From: Enterobacter sp. BIGb0383
GTDB taxonomy: Bacteria; Pseudomonadota; Gammaproteobacteria; Enterobacterales; Enterobacteriaceae
Length of the DNA: 64,000 nucleotides
Assembly: GCF_003751845.1 (NCBI RefSeq)
Contig: NZ_RJKQ01000008.1
Location: 1-64,000 of the forward strand
Direction: 5' to 3'
Shown here one piece after another: positions 31,243 to 41,434 of this stretch (position 1 is its first letter; each line of letters opens with the position of its first letter). A model generated the notes under the pieces. It was not told where the DNA came from and ran no database searches. It worked only from the letters and a program-made list of their open reading frames with translations. Position numbers and translations under genes: made by a program.

Positions 31243-31251
31243 GAGGTTTCT

Positions 31252-32637
31252 ATGGCAGATAACAAACCAGAGCTTCAGCGAGGCCTGGAGTCACGACATA
31301 TCGAACTGATCGCCCTCGGGGGGACCATCGGCGTAGGGCTATTTATGGGCGCGGCAAGCACCCTCAAGTGGGCCGGTCCGTCGGTACTACTGGCCTATAT
31401 TCTCGCCGGGCTGTTCGTCTTCTTTATCATGCGCTCAATGGGCGAAATGCTGTTCCTTGAGCCGGTTGCCGGTTCTTTCGCTGTCTATGCACACCGCTAT
31501 ATGAGCCCGTTTTTTGGCTACCTGACCGCCTGGTCCTACTGGTTTATGTGGATGGCGGTGGGGATCTCTGAAATCACCGCGATAGGTGTCTACGTCCAGT
31601 TCTGGTTCCCGGATATGGTCCAGTGGATCCCGGCGCTGATCGCCGTGGGGCTGGTGGCGCTGGCGAACCTGGCGGCGGTGCGCCTCTACGGTGAGATTGA
31701 GTTCTGGTTCGCGATGATTAAGGTCACCACCATTATTGTGATGATAGTGATCGGCCTGGGGGTTATTTTCTTCGGCTTCGGTAACGGCGGCCATTCCATT
31801 GGCTTCAGCAACCTGACCGAACACGGCGGCTTCTTTGCAGGCGGCTGGAAAGGCTTCCTGACTGCGCTTTGTATCGTGGTGGCATCCTATCAGGGCGTGG
31901 AGCTGATCGGCATCACCGCCGGTGAAGCGAAAAATCCGCAGGTGACCCTGCGTAGCGCGGTCAGCAAGGTGCTGTGGCGCATTCTGATTTTCTATGTGGG
32001 TGCGATCTTCGTTATCGTGACCATCTTCCCGTGGAATGAGATTGGCACCAACGGTAGCCCGTTTGTCCTCACCTTCGCCAAAATCGGTATCACCGCGGCG
32101 GCAGGAATTATTAACTTTGTGGTGCTGACGGCTGCACTCTCGGGTTGTAACAGCGGCATGTACAGCTGCGGGCGTATGCTCTACGCGCTGGCAAAAAACC
32201 GTCAGCTGCCGGCGGCGGTGGCGAAAGTGTCCCGCAACGGCGTGCCCTATGTGGGCGTGGCGCTCTCCATCGTTATCCTGCTGGTTGGCTCCTGCCTGAA
32301 CTACATTATCCCTAACCCGCAGCGCGTATTCGTTTATGTCTATAGCGCCAGCGTCCTGCCGGGGATGGTGCCGTGGTTTGTGATCCTGATTAGCCAGCTG
32401 CGCTTCCGCCGCGTGCATGCTGAGGCGATTAAGACGCATCCTTTCCGCTCGATGCTGTTCCCGTGGGCGAACTGGCTGACGATGGCGTTCCTGGTGTGCG
32501 TGCTGATCGGTATGGGCATCAACGAAGATACCCGTATGTCTCTCTTTGTGGGAATGGGCTTCCTGGCGATTGTGACCGCGATCTACACGCTTTTGGGCTT
32601 TCACCGGACGGGTGAGGCTGCAAGAGTGAAGGAATAA
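31252..32637 (+). CDS. yifK: Amino acid permease YifK (ThrP)
   Basis: The 461-residue protein is an APC-family amino-acid transporter of the inner membrane with 12 predicted membrane segments. The N-terminal [21 protein letters not shown] is the family signature. E. coli YifK has been assigned as a threonine/serine:proton symporter (ThrP). It is monocistronic, between the ECA operon and a tRNA operon, and its leader looks like a GcvB target. Confidence 0.93.
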   Translation: MADNKPELQRGLESRHIELIALGGTIGVGLFMGAASTLKWAGPSVLLAYILAGLFVFFIMRSMGEMLFLEPVAGSFAVYAHRYMSPFFGYLTAWSYWFMWMAVGISEITAIGVYVQFWFPDMVQWIPALIAVGLVALANLAAVRLYGEIEFWFAMIKVTTIIVMIVIGLGVIFFGFGNGGHSIGFSNLTEHGGFFAGGWKGFLTALCIVVASYQGVELIGITAGEAKNPQVTLRSAVSKVLWRILIFYVGAIFVIVTIFPWNEIGTNGSPFVLTFAKIGITAAAGIINFVVLTAALSGCNSGMYSCGRMLYALAKNRQLPAAVAKVSRNGVPYVGVALSIVILLVGSCLNYIIPNPQRVFVYVYSASVLPGMVPWFVILISQLRFRRVHAEAIKTHPFRSMLFPWANWLTMAFLVCVLIGMGINEDTRMSLFVGMGFLAIVTAIYTLLGFHRTGEAARVKE

Positions 32638-32689
32638 GCGGCAAAGTGAGCAAAGCATAATCAAACGCTCATTTTCTTAAAAAAAGCAC

Positions 32690-32718
32690 TAGACAGCAGC
32701 ACACGAAGCCCGTACTAT
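32690..32718 (+). promoter_or_regulatory. tRNA operon promoter
   Basis: TAGACA at 32690-32695 and TACTAT at 32713-32718 are 17 bases apart. A C-rich discriminator (CCACCCCCGC) follows, typical of stringently controlled stable-RNA promoters. The first tRNA begins 21 bases downstream of the -10 box. Confidence 0.7.
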
Positions 32719-32739
32719 CCACCCCCGCAACGGCGCTAA

Positions 32740-32816
<77 letters not shown>

Positions 32817-32881
32817 TTTAGGTGAGGTGCTGGAGCTGAGGTGGACTGTGGAAGTGACACAGGGCCGCAAAAGATTGCAGT

Positions 32882-32958
32882 GGTGGCTATAGCTCAGTTG
32901 GTAGAGCCCTGGATTGTGATTCCAGTTGTCGTGGGTTCGAGTCCCATTAGCCACCCCA
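32882..32958 (+). tRNA. hisR: tRNA-His (GTG)
   Basis: This 77-base tRNA has the extra 5' G typical of tRNA-His, anticodon GTG in GGATTGTGATTCC and an encoded CCA. It is the second gene of the four-tRNA operon. Confidence 0.97.
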
Positions 32959-32978
32959 TTATTTAAAAGTTGTGATAT

Positions 32979-33064
32979 GCGAAGGTGGCGGAATTGGTAG
33001 ACGCGCTAGCTTCAGGTGTTAGTGTCCTTAGGATGTGGGGGTTCGAGTCCCCCCCCTCGCACCA
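32979..33064 (+). tRNA. leuT: tRNA-Leu (CAG)
   Basis: This class II tRNA has anticodon CAG in GCTTCAGGTG and a long variable arm. It is 86 bases long with encoded CCA, one base shorter than E. coli leuT; the variable arm reads TGTCC-TTA-GGATG, with a shorter loop and two G-U pairs. Confidence 0.96.
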
Positions 33065-33106
33065 TGACTTTAAAGAATTGAACTAAAAATTCAAAAAGCA
33101 GTACAT

Positions 33107-33183
33107 CGGCGAGTAGCGCAGCTTGGTAGCGCAACTGGTTTGGGACCAGTGGGTCGGAGGTTCGAATCCTCTCTCGCCGACCA
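33107..33183 (+). tRNA. proM: tRNA-Pro (TGG)
   Basis: This 77-base tRNA begins CGGCGAG and ends CCA, with anticodon TGG in GGTTTGGGACC. It is the last gene of the tRNA operon and is followed at once by a terminator. Confidence 0.97.
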
Positions 33184-33189
33184 ATTTTG

Positions 33190-33214
33190 AACCCCGCTTC
33201 GGCGGGGTTTTTTG
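33190..33214 (+). terminator. tRNA operon terminator
   Basis: AACCCCGC, loop TTCG and GCGGGGTT form a perfect eight-base-pair stem, followed by six to seven T residues, starting seven bases after proM. Confidence 0.93.
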
Positions 33215-33241
33215 TTTTCTTTTTTCCGCTTATTTTTCCTC

Positions 33242-33354
33242 TGTTGCCAATGTGCGACACAGCGCATTTCCTCTGTCGCCGATTGGTGACTAATAATTAT
33301 CTGATAAATAACGTTTTATTGTTAACGCGGCAAAACTGTCGCGGTAAGGCGACA
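33242..33354 (+). promoter_or_regulatory. GlrR (QseF) activator sites upstream of glmZ
   Basis: Three copies of the TGTC-N10-GACA motif known for the response regulator GlrR (QseF) lie upstream of glmZ: TGTT-N10-GACA at 33242-33259, TGTC-N10-GACT at 33274-33291 and a perfect TGTC-N10-GACA at 33337-33354. They lie about 120 to 235 bases before the start point, a normal distance for a sigma54 activator. Confidence 0.75.
33294..33306 (-). promoter_or_regulatory. IHF site between GlrR sites
   Basis: TAATTATCTGATA matches the IHF consensus on the minus strand (WATCARNNNNTTR) at every defined position. It lies in an AT-rich stretch between GlrR sites 2 and 3, where DNA bending would bring the activator to the sigma54 promoter. 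Confidence 0.65.
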
Positions 33355-33449
33355 CTTTTATGTCGTCCGAAGCGCCTGCTGTGGTGAGAAGCGCGTGCAG
33401 TGCGGCTGTTTGCGGGCTTTTCGGCTGCCATTATGCGGGGGTACAACAT

Positions 33450-33470
33450 TGGCATGCTATGTGCAATAAT
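33450..33470 (+). promoter_or_regulatory. glmZ promoter, sigma54 with overlapping sigma70 -10
   Basis: TGGCAT at 33450 and GTGCA at 33461 give GG-N10-GC, the -24/-12 signature of sigma54 promoters, correctly placed for a start at 33477. An AATAAT at 33465-33470 could serve as a sigma70 -10 box for the same start, but its -35 box is poor. Confidence 0.75.
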
Positions 33471-33476
33471 ATCCCT

Positions 33477-33677
33477 GTAGATGCTCATTCCATCTCTTAT
33501 GTTCGCCTCAGGGCCTCATAAACTCAGGAATGACGCAGAGCCGTTTACGGTGCTTATCGTCCACAGACAGATGTCGCTTCGGCCTCATCAGACACCATGG
33601 ACATAACGTTGAGTGAAGCACCTTATGTTGTCGAATAGACCTGTTTTAACGCCTGCCTTTATGGCAGGCGTTTTTTT
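33477..33677 (+). ncRNA. glmZ: Small regulatory RNA GlmZ
   Basis: The sequence from GTAGATGCTCATTCC to the T tract aligns closely with E. coli GlmZ (SraJ/RyiA), including CGCAGAGCCGTTTACGG and ACGTTGAGTGAAGCACC. It ends in the terminator hairpin AACGCCTGCC-TTTAT-GGCAGGCGTT plus T residues. GlmZ base-pairs with glmS mRNA with Hfq and activates glucosamine-6-phosphate synthase; RapZ and RNase E process it. As in E. coli it precedes hemY, but the aslBA genes that E. coli has between proM and glmZ are absent. Confidence 0.95.
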
Positions 33678-33706
33678 ATCTGTCATTCGCCAAATCGCGG
33701 ACAGTA

Positions 33707-33733
33707 AAAAGGGAGCCGAAGTGGCTCCCTTTT
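33707..33733. terminator. hemCDXY terminator (bidirectional)
   Basis: AAAAGGGAGCC pairs with GGCTCCCTTTT around a five-base loop. On the minus strand it follows hemY by 16 bases and ends in T residues; on the plus strand it would back up the glmZ terminator. Confidence 0.88.
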
Positions 33734-33748
33734 GTTATCGCTGAGTAT

Positions 33749-34945
33749 TTAAGGCTGCCCGTTATTCTTTAACGTCAGCATCAGTCCATCCCGCCGCAGG
33801 GTGGCGGCCTCTTCAGGCTGCTTCATGCGATCCAGGCTGTCAGCCAGCCAGGCGTAGTCGAAGGCGTCCGGGCGCTGCTTGATCGCCGCACGGAAAGCGA
33901 TACTCGCTTCCTGCCACTCACCGTGTTTCATCAGCGACTGACCCAGCGTGCTCCAGAGCAGGGGGCGATCGCCGACGGTTTTGATCTGCTGGCGAAGAAT
34001 TTTTTCCAGCATCTCCGGATTGTTGGTTTTCAGACGCGGGATCGGCAGCAGGAGACGATCGTCATACTGGCGTTTCAGACCGTCGATAATGATCTGCTGA
34101 GCGGTGTCATGATCGTCACACTCAATAAGATGATCCGCCATCGCGACCTGCAGAGCCACATGGTGACGCGTTTTGCGGCTCTGGTTTTTCCACCAGTCGC
34201 GCAGTCCTTCGCTACCCTGGTCGGCGCGAGCCTGATCCATCAGGCCAATCCAGGCCTGCTGCTCAAGCGCGGCACGATGCTCTTCATCACCGACGTTGGC
34301 TTTCGCCATGGACGGAATGACGTCCAGCAGCGAGCCCCAGGCACCGGTGCGGATATAGGCCTGTTCTGCCAGTCTCAGCACTTCCGGATGACGCGGGGTC
34401 ACTTCCAGTAGCTTATCGATACCGTGGCGGGCAGCGTGATCTTCATGACGCGCCAGCTGCAGCCGGACACGGGTGATTTCCACCGGGATAAGATCGTTAC
34501 CGGCCAGCTCCGTCGCGCGCTCCAGATGCTGGTTAGCGCGGATTTCATCGCCGCGTTGCTGGGCCGCTTCCGCCGCCAGCAGATAGTTTACGACCGGCTG
34601 CTCGGCGTGATCGGCATTCTTCGACATCAGCTTTTCAACCTGCTGATAATCGCCCTCTGCCAGTTTCAGCAGCGCCTGTTCCGTCTGTTTACGGGCGCGA
34701 CGGCGCTTGCGTCCGGTGAACCAGCCTCGGGTATGCGCACCGGTGCGGAAAATACGGCGCAGCAGCCACTCGACGGCAAACAGGACCACCATGGCGAGGA
34801 TCAGGATGATGACCAGCCCGGTCACGCTGGTTTCGATATTGTAATTGTCGGTCTGGATCAGGACGTAGCCCTGGTGTCCGGCAACCATCGGTCCCAGCAC
34901 GACGCCAGCAAGCAACAGTGCAAAGAGCAATAATACTTTCAGCAT
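33749..34945 (-). CDS. hemY: TPR protein HemY
   Basis: HemY is an inner-membrane protein with two N-terminal hydrophobic segments (about residues 3-20 and 42-62) followed by a cytoplasmic helical domain with TPR-like repeats. The 398-residue protein matches E. coli HemY, the last gene of hemCDXY. It is linked to late haem/protoporphyrin steps but is not the protoporphyrinogen oxidase of the same name in Gram-positive bacteria. It starts two bases after hemX. Confidence 0.94.
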   Translation of the reverse strand: MLKVLLLFALLLAGVVLGPMVAGHQGYVLIQTDNYNIETSVTGLVIILILAMVVLFAVEWLLRRIFRTGAHTRGWFTGRKRRRARKQTEQALLKLAEGDYQQVEKLMSKNADHAEQPVVNYLLAAEAAQQRGDEIRANQHLERATELAGNDLIPVEITRVRLQLARHEDHAARHGIDKLLEVTPRHPEVLRLAEQAYIRTGAWGSLLDVIPSMAKANVGDEEHRAALEQQAWIGLMDQARADQGSEGLRDWWKNQSRKTRHHVALQVAMADHLIECDDHDTAQQIIIDGLKRQYDDRLLLPIPRLKTNNPEMLEKILRQQIKTVGDRPLLWSTLGQSLMKHGEWQEASIAFRAAIKQRPDAFDYAWLADSLDRMKQPEEAATLRRDGLMLTLKNNGQP

Positions 34946-34947
34946 GA

Positions 34948-36132
34948 TTATTCTCCCTGCGACGCGGCGGCGGGTTCATCGGCGGCCGGAGCCTCTGTCG
35001 GCGTCGGCGACGCAGCCGCAGGCTGTGCCAGCAGATTACGTACCCGGGTCTGCATCAGTTTTTCCAGCAGCGGCTGGCTCTGTAGCGTGTCCGGTACGTT
35101 CATCGTGATGCTTTGCTGACCCAGTTTATCTACGTCTTCGAGGAAGGCTTTGGTGGTCGCGTCATCCGTGTCGTAATAGGCGCGAACCCAGGTAGAGACG
35201 TTATCCAGCGCCTGCTTGTAGGTTTCTTCCTGATGGCGCGGCACGGCCTGTGCGGCAACCAGCAGACGCGAGCGGATATTTTCGCGCAGATAGACGTCCT
35301 GGTTAGGTGCCAGCAGTGGGACGGTTGTTTCGTCGCGGCGGCGCACGGTAATAAAGCTGTCCATAAAGGTGCGCCAGCTTTTTTGCAGGTTGATGCGCCA
35401 CTCGCTGATGGAGGCCGACAGCTCGCCGCTGTCGTTATCCATTGGCGTATCGTCGTCGTTATTATCCGCGAGGCGCAGGTTATCAATCTGGTTGGAGAGC
35501 TGGTTCACTTTCAGAATAATGCCGTCGTAGTCGATCTGCGCGACCGCAGAAAGACCGGCGATATCGTCCGTGATGGCGCGACGTGCGGCGATAAGGCTGG
35601 GGTCATTCATATCGGCCAGGCTGGCATCCGCGCTTTTCAGCAGGGCTGCCGCGGTGGTGACATCCTGATCGCTCCACAGCTTACGACCGGCCAGCTTGAC
35701 CAGAAAATCCGCCTGGGCCAGCAGCCAGGTTTTGGCATCGGTCCCGGAAATACTGGCGACCTTCTGCTGAACCTCATCAAGCTGTTGGGTCAGCGCGGCC
35801 TGCTGACGACCGGCGGCTTCCAGCTGGGTTGCCTGCTGTTTAATGATATTTTCCAGCTCGGCTTTTTGCGTTTCCTGCGACTTCTGCAGGGCAATCAGCT
35901 GATTCGCCAGCGTGTCGCTGGCGGCACTTTGACTGGCGGCCTGCTGTTTGCCCCAGCCGTAAAGTCCGGTGCCTGCCGCGAGGGCGATAGCAATGGCGAT
36001 AACGCTTAATACGAGGCCGGTTTTATTGCCGCGCTCTTTCCTCTCTGTCTGTTCCGTCGGTTGTGGCCTACCGTTATCCACGGCGTCCCTGGTTTCTTCA
36101 ACCACGGCGGAGGCGTTTTTTTGTTCCGTCAT
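34948..36132 (-). CDS. hemX: HemX membrane protein
   Basis: This 394-residue protein has an acidic/basic N-terminal tail, a transmembrane segment near residues 37-56 ([21 protein letters not shown]), a coiled coil with QAAQ-type repeats and a periplasmic domain. It matches E. coli HemX; once proposed as a uroporphyrinogen methylase, it lacks methyltransferase motifs and its function remains unclear. The C-terminus is rich in alanine, proline and threonine. Confidence 0.93.
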   Translation of the reverse strand: MTEQKNASAVVEETRDAVDNGRPQPTEQTERKERGNKTGLVLSVIAIAIALAAGTGLYGWGKQQAASQSAASDTLANQLIALQKSQETQKAELENIIKQQATQLEAAGRQQAALTQQLDEVQQKVASISGTDAKTWLLAQADFLVKLAGRKLWSDQDVTTAAALLKSADASLADMNDPSLIAARRAITDDIAGLSAVAQIDYDGIILKVNQLSNQIDNLRLADNNDDDTPMDNDSGELSASISEWRINLQKSWRTFMDSFITVRRRDETTVPLLAPNQDVYLRENIRSRLLVAAQAVPRHQEETYKQALDNVSTWVRAYYDTDDATTKAFLEDVDKLGQQSITMNVPDTLQSQPLLEKLMQTRVRNLLAQPAAASPTPTEAPAADEPAAASQGE

Positions 36133-36146
36133 TATGGTTTCCCGTA

Positions 36147-36893
36147 TCAGAGTGATTGTAATGCGCGCAGCAGCGCATCGTTGTCCGCGCCATCGGCAAT
36201 ATGAATATTCTGCCAGCCCAGTTCACGGGCAAGATGCGCCAGACGTTCACTGACGACCAGCAGCCGGCAGCGAAGTAACCATGTTTCACTATATTGCTGT
36301 GGCACCAGCTCGCACAGACGCTGGAGCATTTCACCGCTGGTCACCACCAGCGTATCGACACCGCGCAGATGCCAGCGCATCGCTTCTTCCGCGCCGTCGT
36401 AGTGTACCGGCTCACGCTGGTAGCACTCGCAGCACTCGACGAGTGCGCCACGGGCGGCAAGGGTTTCGGCCAGCAGCTCTCGCCCGCCGTTACCGCGTAA
36501 AATCAGCGCCCGCTTACCCGCAATATTTTGTAATTCAGGTAATTGTAGCAAGACTTCGCTGATTTCCCGATCGTGAGGATAGCGAATTTGCTGCCCGCTG
36601 ACGGTGTGCAGCGCCAGCGCGGTTGTCCGCCCGATGGCAAAATAGTGCGGAGCCGTTGGCCAGTGCCGCAGTTGCTGCTGAAGTCGGGCATGGGCAAACT
36701 CTACCGCATGCTGCGACAGGGTAAAGAGCAGATCGTCTGACGTCAGTGCCGCCAGCCGCTCGCCGAGCGTTGCCAGCTCGCGGCCCGGCGTAAATTCAAT
36801 TAACGGAAAGTGCCATGCCACCCGACCCAGCGCGCGCAGTCGGCTCACTAATTCTTCTCCCTGAGGGAGAGGGCGGGTGACAAGGATATTCAT
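36147..36893 (-). CDS. hemD: Uroporphyrinogen-III synthase
   Basis: HemD closes hydroxymethylbilane to uroporphyrinogen III with inversion of ring D. The 248-residue protein has the two-domain HemD fold; conserved stretches include the N-terminal [31 protein letters not shown] and VVTSGEML. Its ATG overlaps the end of hemC by four bases, coupling two successive enzymes of the pathway. Confidence 0.96.
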   Translation of the reverse strand: MNILVTRPLPQGEELVSRLRALGRVAWHFPLIEFTPGRELATLGERLAALTSDDLLFTLSQHAVEFAHARLQQQLRHWPTAPHYFAIGRTTALALHTVSGQQIRYPHDREISEVLLQLPELQNIAGKRALILRGNGGRELLAETLAARGALVECCECYQREPVHYDGAEEAMRWHLRGVDTLVVTSGEMLQRLCELVPQQYSETWLLRCRLLVVSERLAHLARELGWQNIHIADGADNDALLRALQSL

Positions 36894-37831
36894 TCCGGCG
36901 TGGCTCCGTTATACACCTCGGCTAAAATCGCCCGGGCGCCGCGTTCCAGTAGTTCGTCCGCAAGGGAGACGCCCAGCTGCTCTGCGTCTTCCGGTTTACC
37001 GCGGCGCTCACCGCGAATAACCTGCTCTCCGTCCGGCGAGCCGACCAGCGCCCGCAGCCACAGCTCGCCGTCGATAAGCTCCGCATAGCTGCCGATAGGC
37101 ACCTGGCAGCCGCCTTCAAGGCGCGTATTCATCGCCCGCTCCGCAAGGACGCGGGTGGCAGTTTGATCGTGGTTCAGCGGGGCCAGTAAGTCGCGGGTAT
37201 GCTGGTCGTCGAGACGGCACTCAATACCCACTGCGCCCTGGCCTACTGCGGGCAGGGATTGCTCAGGCGGCAGCGCAACGCGCACGCGGTCCGAAAGCTG
37301 CAGGCGTTTAAGCCCGGCGACGGCGAGGATAATCGCATCGTATTCGCCGCTATCCAGTTTGCTCAGCCGGGTACCGACATTGCCGCGCAGCGAGCGGATC
37401 ACCAGATCGGGGCGCTGTTCAGCAATCTGGCACTGACGGCGCAGGCTTGAGGTGCCCACGATGCTGCCCGCAGGCAGCGCTTCGAGCGAGTCATAATGGT
37501 TGGAAACAAAGGCATCGCGCGGATCTTCACGCTCACAGATGGTCACAAGACCCAGTCCGGCGGGGAACTCGACGGGCACGTCTTTCATTGAGTGCACGGC
37601 GATATCGGCGCGATTTTCCAGCAGCGCCGTCTCCAGCTCTTTAACAAAGAGGCCTTTGCCGCCGACTTTGGCCAGCGGAGTGTCAAGGATCACGTCGCCT
37701 TTCGTCACCAGCGGCACCAGTTCAACCTGAAGCCCCGGATGGCAAGCCATCAGGCGGTCTTTGACATAATGTGCCTGCCAGAGCGCGAGGGGGCTTTGGC
37801 GTGTGGCAATTCTTAAAACATTGTCTAACAT
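36890..37831 (-). CDS. hemC: Porphobilinogen deaminase
   Basis: HemC joins four porphobilinogen molecules into hydroxymethylbilane on its dipyrromethane cofactor. The 313-residue protein has the catalytic D84 in HSMKDVP and the cofactor cysteine in [11 protein letters not shown] near residue 242. The start [11 protein letters not shown] at 37831 matches E. coli; a longer frame to 37870 is rejected. It heads hemCDXY and diverges from cyaA. Confidence 0.97.
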   Translation of the reverse strand: MLDNVLRIATRQSPLALWQAHYVKDRLMACHPGLQVELVPLVTKGDVILDTPLAKVGGKGLFVKELETALLENRADIAVHSMKDVPVEFPAGLGLVTICEREDPRDAFVSNHYDSLEALPAGSIVGTSSLRRQCQIAEQRPDLVIRSLRGNVGTRLSKLDSGEYDAIILAVAGLKRLQLSDRVRVALPPEQSLPAVGQGAVGIECRLDDQHTRDLLAPLNHDQTATRVLAERAMNTRLEGGCQVPIGSYAELIDGELWLRALVGSPDGEQVIRGERRGKPEDAEQLGVSLADELLERGARAILAEVYNGATPE

Positions 37832-38153
37832 GCTTGTTACCGTCATTATCGTCCCCCGACATCCTACCATTGATAATAGAATGCTGTCAGTGATTGGGGG
37901 GAAATGCCGTGCAGGGCCGGGCGCTGTACCGCCTCATTGACAGATTATGGTGGGTGCTACACTTACAGTTAGCGCTTCATTCTTTACGCTCAATCCTGCA
38001 GGTGTTAGATTGATCACGTTTTAAGCCATTTTTCCGTCTGTACCATCATAATCATAAGGACGGGAAGGTTTTCGGAATACTGAAAGCACACTCGCTTTTG
38101 GTCGCGGGCAGAAGCGGCCGGTGGTCGAGTGTATAAACATCAGGCGATATGTC
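37832..38153. promoter_or_regulatory. hemC-cyaA divergent regulatory region
   Basis: This 322-base gene-free stretch carries the hemC promoter on the minus strand and the cyaA promoters on the plus strand. The stretch 37998-38030 with the CRP site is the most conserved part relative to E. coli. No small gene was recognised. Confidence 0.7.
38003..38018 (+). promoter_or_regulatory. CRP site of cyaA
   Basis: TGTTA-N6-TCACG fits the TGTGA-N6-TCACA CRP consensus with one mismatch in each half, and the flanking bases match the known E. coli cyaA P2 site, where CRP-cAMP represses cyaA. It lies about 135 bases before the cyaA start. Confidence 0.8.
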
Positions 38154-40700
38154 TTGTACCTCTATATTGAGACTCTGAAACAGAGACTGGATGCCATTAA
38201 TCAACTGCGTGTCGATCGCGCACTTGCTGCTATGGGTCCTGCTTTCCAGCAGGTTTACAGTTTACTGCCGACATTGCTGCACTATCATCATCCGCTGATG
38301 CCGGGTTACCTTGATGGTAACGTTCCCTGTGGCATCTGCCTGTACACGCCTGATGAAACCCAACGCCACTACCTCGACGAACTTGAGCTGAGCCAGGGCA
38401 TACCGCCGCAGGAATCGCCCAAGGGCGAACTGCCGATCACCGGTATCTACTCTATGGGCAGCACCTCGTCCGTTGGGCAGAGCTGTACCTCCGATCTGGA
38501 TATCTGGGTTTGCCACCAGTCCTGGCTGGATAACGAAGAGCGTCAGCGGCTACAGCGTAAGTGCAGCCTGCTGGAGAGCTGGGCTGCTTCCCTCGGCGTT
38601 GAAGTCAGCTTCTTCCTGATCGATGAAAACCGCTTCCGCCACAATGAGAGCGGCAGCCTCGGCGGGGAAGACTGCGGTTCGACGCAGCATATCCTGTTAC
38701 TCGATGAATTCTACCGTACCGCAGTGCGCCTGGCCGGTAAGCGTATTCTGTGGAATATGGTGCCCTGTGACGAAGAAGAGCATTACGACGATTACGTGAT
38801 GACCCTGTATGCACAGGGCGTCCTGACGCCGAATGAATGGCTCGACCTTGGCGGATTGAGCTCGCTCTCCGCGGAAGAGTATTTCGGTGCCAGCCTGTGG
38901 CAGCTGTATAAAAGCATCGACTCCCCTTATAAAGCGGTGCTGAAAACCCTGCTGCTGGAAGCGTATTCCTGGGAATATCCCAACACGCGCCTGCTGGCGA
39001 AAGACATTAAACAGCGCCTGCACGACGGCGAGATCGTCTCTTTCGGTCTGGACGCCTACTGCATGATGCTGGAACGTGTGACGGCCTATCTCACCGCGAT
39101 TGAAGACACCACCCGTCTGGATCTGGTGCGCCGCTGCTTCTACTTAAAAGTCTGCGAGAAGCTGAGCCGTGAACGCGCCTGCGTGGGCTGGCGTCGTGAA
39201 GTGCTGAGCCAGCTGGTGAAAGAGTGGGAGTGGGACGAGGCGCGACTGGCGATGCTCGACAACCGCGCCCACTGGAAAATTGACCAGGTGCGTGAAGCGC
39301 ATAACGAACTGCTCGATGCCATGATGCAGAGCTACCGTAACCTGATTCGTTTTGCCCGTCGCAATAACCTGAGCGTCTCCGCCAGTCCGCAGGATATTGG
39401 CGTGCTGACCCGTAAGCTGTATGCCGCCTTTGAAGCGCTGCCGGGGAAAGTGACGCTGGTGAACCCGCAGATTTCACCGGATCTCTCAGAGCCGAATCTG
39501 ACCTTTATTCACGTGCCGCCAGGCCGCGCTAACCGTTCCGGCTGGTATGTCTATAATCGCGCGCCGAATATGGACTCCATCGTCAGTCATCAGCCGCTGG
39601 AATATAACCGCTATCTGAACAAGCTGGTGGCCTGGGCCTGGTTTAACGGCCTGCTGACGTCGCGTACCCATCTGTTTATCAAGGGCAACGACACGGTTGA
39701 CCTGGCGAAGCTGCAGGAGATGGTGGCCGACGTATCGCACCACTTCCCGCTGCGTCTGCCTGCACCGACGCCGAAAGCGCTCTACAGCCCGTGTGAAATT
39801 CGCCATCTGGCGATTATCGTCAACCTGGAGTATGACCCGACGTCCGCCTTCCGTAATCAGGTGGTGCATTTCGACTTCCGCAAGCTGGACGTACTCAGCT
39901 TTGGCGAAGCGCAAAACTGCCTCGTCGGCAGCGTGGATCTGCTGTACCGCAACTCGTGGAATGAAGTGCGAACTCTGCACTTTAACGGCGAGCAGGCGAT
40001 GATCGAAGCGCTGAAAACCATTCTCGGCAAGATGCACCAGGATGCCGCGCCGCCGGATAGCGTAGAAGTGTTCTGCTATAGCCAGCATCTGCGTGGCCTT
40101 ATTCGTACCCGCGTTCAGCAGCTGGTGTCGGAATGTATTGAACTGCGTCTTTCCAGTACGCGTCAGGAAACCGGGCGCTTTAAGGCGCTGCGTGTGGCGG
40201 GACAAACCTGGGGTTTGTTCTTCGAACGCCTGAACGTGTCGGTACAGAAGCTGGAAAACGCCATTGAGTTCTACGGCGCTATCTCCCATAACAAACTGCA
40301 CGGCCTGTCGGTGCAGGTTGAAACCAATCAGGTGCAGCTTCCGCCGGTGGTGGATGGCTTTGCCAGCGAAGGGATTATTCAGTTCTTCTTCGAAGAGAGC
40401 GGTAACGACAGCGGCTTTAACATCTATATTCTGGATGAAAGCAACCGTGCGGAAGTGTATCACCACTGCGAAGGCAGTCGGGAAGAGCTGGTACGCGACG
40501 TCAGCCGTTTCTACTCTTCGTCACACGACCGTTTCACCTACGGCTCCAGCTTTATCAACTTCAACCTGCCGCAGTTCTACCAGATTGTGAAGGTCGAAGG
40601 CCGCACCCAGGTGATCCCCTTTCGTTCACCGGTGATTGGCTCCGCCGTTCCGCTCAGTGCGGAAAGCCCGGCGCCGCTGATGCAGCAGTATCTTTCTTAA
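38154..40700 (+). CDS. cyaA: Class I adenylate cyclase
   Basis: CyaA makes cAMP from ATP. The 848-residue protein has the N-terminal catalytic domain with S103, S113, D114, D116 and W118 in GSTSSVGQS and the following SDLDIW, and a C-terminal regulatory domain that responds to PTS IIA-Glc. The start is TTG at 38154 ([10 protein letters not shown]), as in E. coli where the TTG limits expression. The upstream frame to 38121 is rejected. The extreme C-terminus differs from E. coli. A hairpin follows the stop. Confidence 0.96.
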   Translation: MYLYIETLKQRLDAINQLRVDRALAAMGPAFQQVYSLLPTLLHYHHPLMPGYLDGNVPCGICLYTPDETQRHYLDELELSQGIPPQESPKGELPITGIYSMGSTSSVGQSCTSDLDIWVCHQSWLDNEERQRLQRKCSLLESWAASLGVEVSFFLIDENRFRHNESGSLGGEDCGSTQHILLLDEFYRTAVRLAGKRILWNMVPCDEEEHYDDYVMTLYAQGVLTPNEWLDLGGLSSLSAEEYFGASLWQLYKSIDSPYKAVLKTLLLEAYSWEYPNTRLLAKDIKQRLHDGEIVSFGLDAYCMMLERVTAYLTAIEDTTRLDLVRRCFYLKVCEKLSRERACVGWRREVLSQLVKEWEWDEARLAMLDNRAHWKIDQVREAHNELLDAMMQSYRNLIRFARRNNLSVSASPQDIGVLTRKLYAAFEALPGKVTLVNPQISPDLSEPNLTFIHVPPGRANRSGWYVYNRAPNMDSIVSHQPLEYNRYLNKLVAWAWFNGLLTSRTHLFIKGNDTVDLAKLQEMVADVSHHFPLRLPAPTPKALYSPCEIRHLAIIVNLEYDPTSAFRNQVVHFDFRKLDVLSFGEAQNCLVGSVDLLYRNSWNEVRTLHFNGEQAMIEALKTILGKMHQDAAPPDSVEVFCYSQHLRGLIRTRVQQLVSECIELRLSSTRQETGRFKALRVAGQTWGLFFERLNVSVQKLENAIEFYGAISHNKLHGLSVQVETNQVQLPPVVDGFASEGIIQFFFEESGNDSGFNIYILDESNRAEVYHHCEGSREELVRDVSRFYSSSHDRFTYGSSFINFNLPQFYQIVKVEGRTQVIPFRSPVIGSAVPLSAESPAPLMQQYLS

Positions 40701-40707
40701 TTGTTCA

Positions 40708-40725
40708 GGGCTGGCAAGCCAGCCC
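40708..40725. repeat. cyaA/cyaY hairpin
   Basis: GGGCTGGC and GCCAGCCC form a perfect stem with an AA loop between the convergent cyaA and cyaY stops. There is no T tract, so terminator function is uncertain. Confidence 0.5.
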
Positions 40726-40735
40726 CGATCGTCCT

Positions 40736-41056
40736 TCAGCGGAAGCTGACGCTCTCTCCCGCCTGCTGGCTTGCCGCCTGCTCAAGCAGTTCCCAGAAGG
40801 GCGTGCCGCTGCGGTCGCAGATCCATTCGTCACCCTGCAGATTGAAATGGTAGCCGCCCTGTTTGGCTGCCAGCCACACCTGATGCAGCGGCTCCTGACG
40901 GTTAATAATGATTTTGCTGCCGTTTTCGAAGCTGATGGTCAGCACGCCGCCGTTGATCTCACAGTCGATATCGCTGTCACCGTCCCAGTCATCGAGACGT
41001 TCTTCAATGGTCATCCACAGACTGTCGGCGAGGCGATGAAATTCACTGTCGTTCAT
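40736..41056 (-). CDS. cyaY: Bacterial frataxin CyaY
   Basis: CyaY binds iron and IscS and tunes iron-sulfur cluster assembly. The 106-residue protein shows the acidic first helix ([16 protein letters not shown]) and the frataxin strands [23 protein letters not shown]. The start MNDSEF at 41056 matches E. coli. It is convergent with cyaA and divergent from lptM. Confidence 0.96.
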   Translation of the reverse strand: MNDSEFHRLADSLWMTIEERLDDWDGDSDIDCEINGGVLTISFENGSKIIINRQEPLHQVWLAAKQGGYHFNLQGDEWICDRSGTPFWELLEQAASQQAGESVSFR

Positions 41057-41193
41057 TTTGCGTTCCTGTTTTTCGTGATGGCCGCAGTATAACGCGAAAC
41101 AAATCCCAATGCAGGAACACGGTAAACGCTTGCTTTTGCGTCTTCTCCTGCGATGATAGAAAGCAGAAAGCACGAACTACAGGCAAATCTCTG

Positions 41194-41397
41194 ATGAAAA
41201 ATATTACCCGTTCTCTGGCCATGCTGGTGGCGCTATTAAGTCTGGCCGGCTGTGGTCTGAAAGGGCCGCTTTATTTCCCTCCTGCGGATACGAAGGCGCC
41301 TGCGCCAACCCGACCTGCCGAGAACAACACTCAGCCTTCCATGCCGGATAACAACAATCGTGGCGACAGCGGTGGCCCGACTCAGGTGAATAACTGA
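41194..41397 (+). CDS. lptM: LPS-assembly lipoprotein LptM
   Basis: This 67-residue lipoprotein (YifL) has a signal peptide ending in the lipobox LAGC with the lipidated C20, followed by GLKGPLYFPP and a disordered Pro/Asn-rich tail. LptM is known to bind the LptDE translocon in the outer membrane and help its disulfide maturation by mimicking LPS. It is 37 bases before dapF and probably in the same operon. Confidence 0.95.
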   Translation: MKNITRSLAMLVALLSLAGCGLKGPLYFPPADTKAPAPTRPAENNTQPSMPDNNNRGDSGGPTQVNN

Positions 41398-41434
41398 TAT
41401 CCGATTGTGTGTACCCGCGTGAATGGAGTGAAGA

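Noticed and set aside
36847-36870. CTCCCTGAGGGAG inverted repeat at the start of hemD, resembling intergenic hairpin repeats
   Set aside because: It lies in codons for conserved HemD residues (RPLPQGEEL), which E. coli also has in similar form, so coding need explains it.
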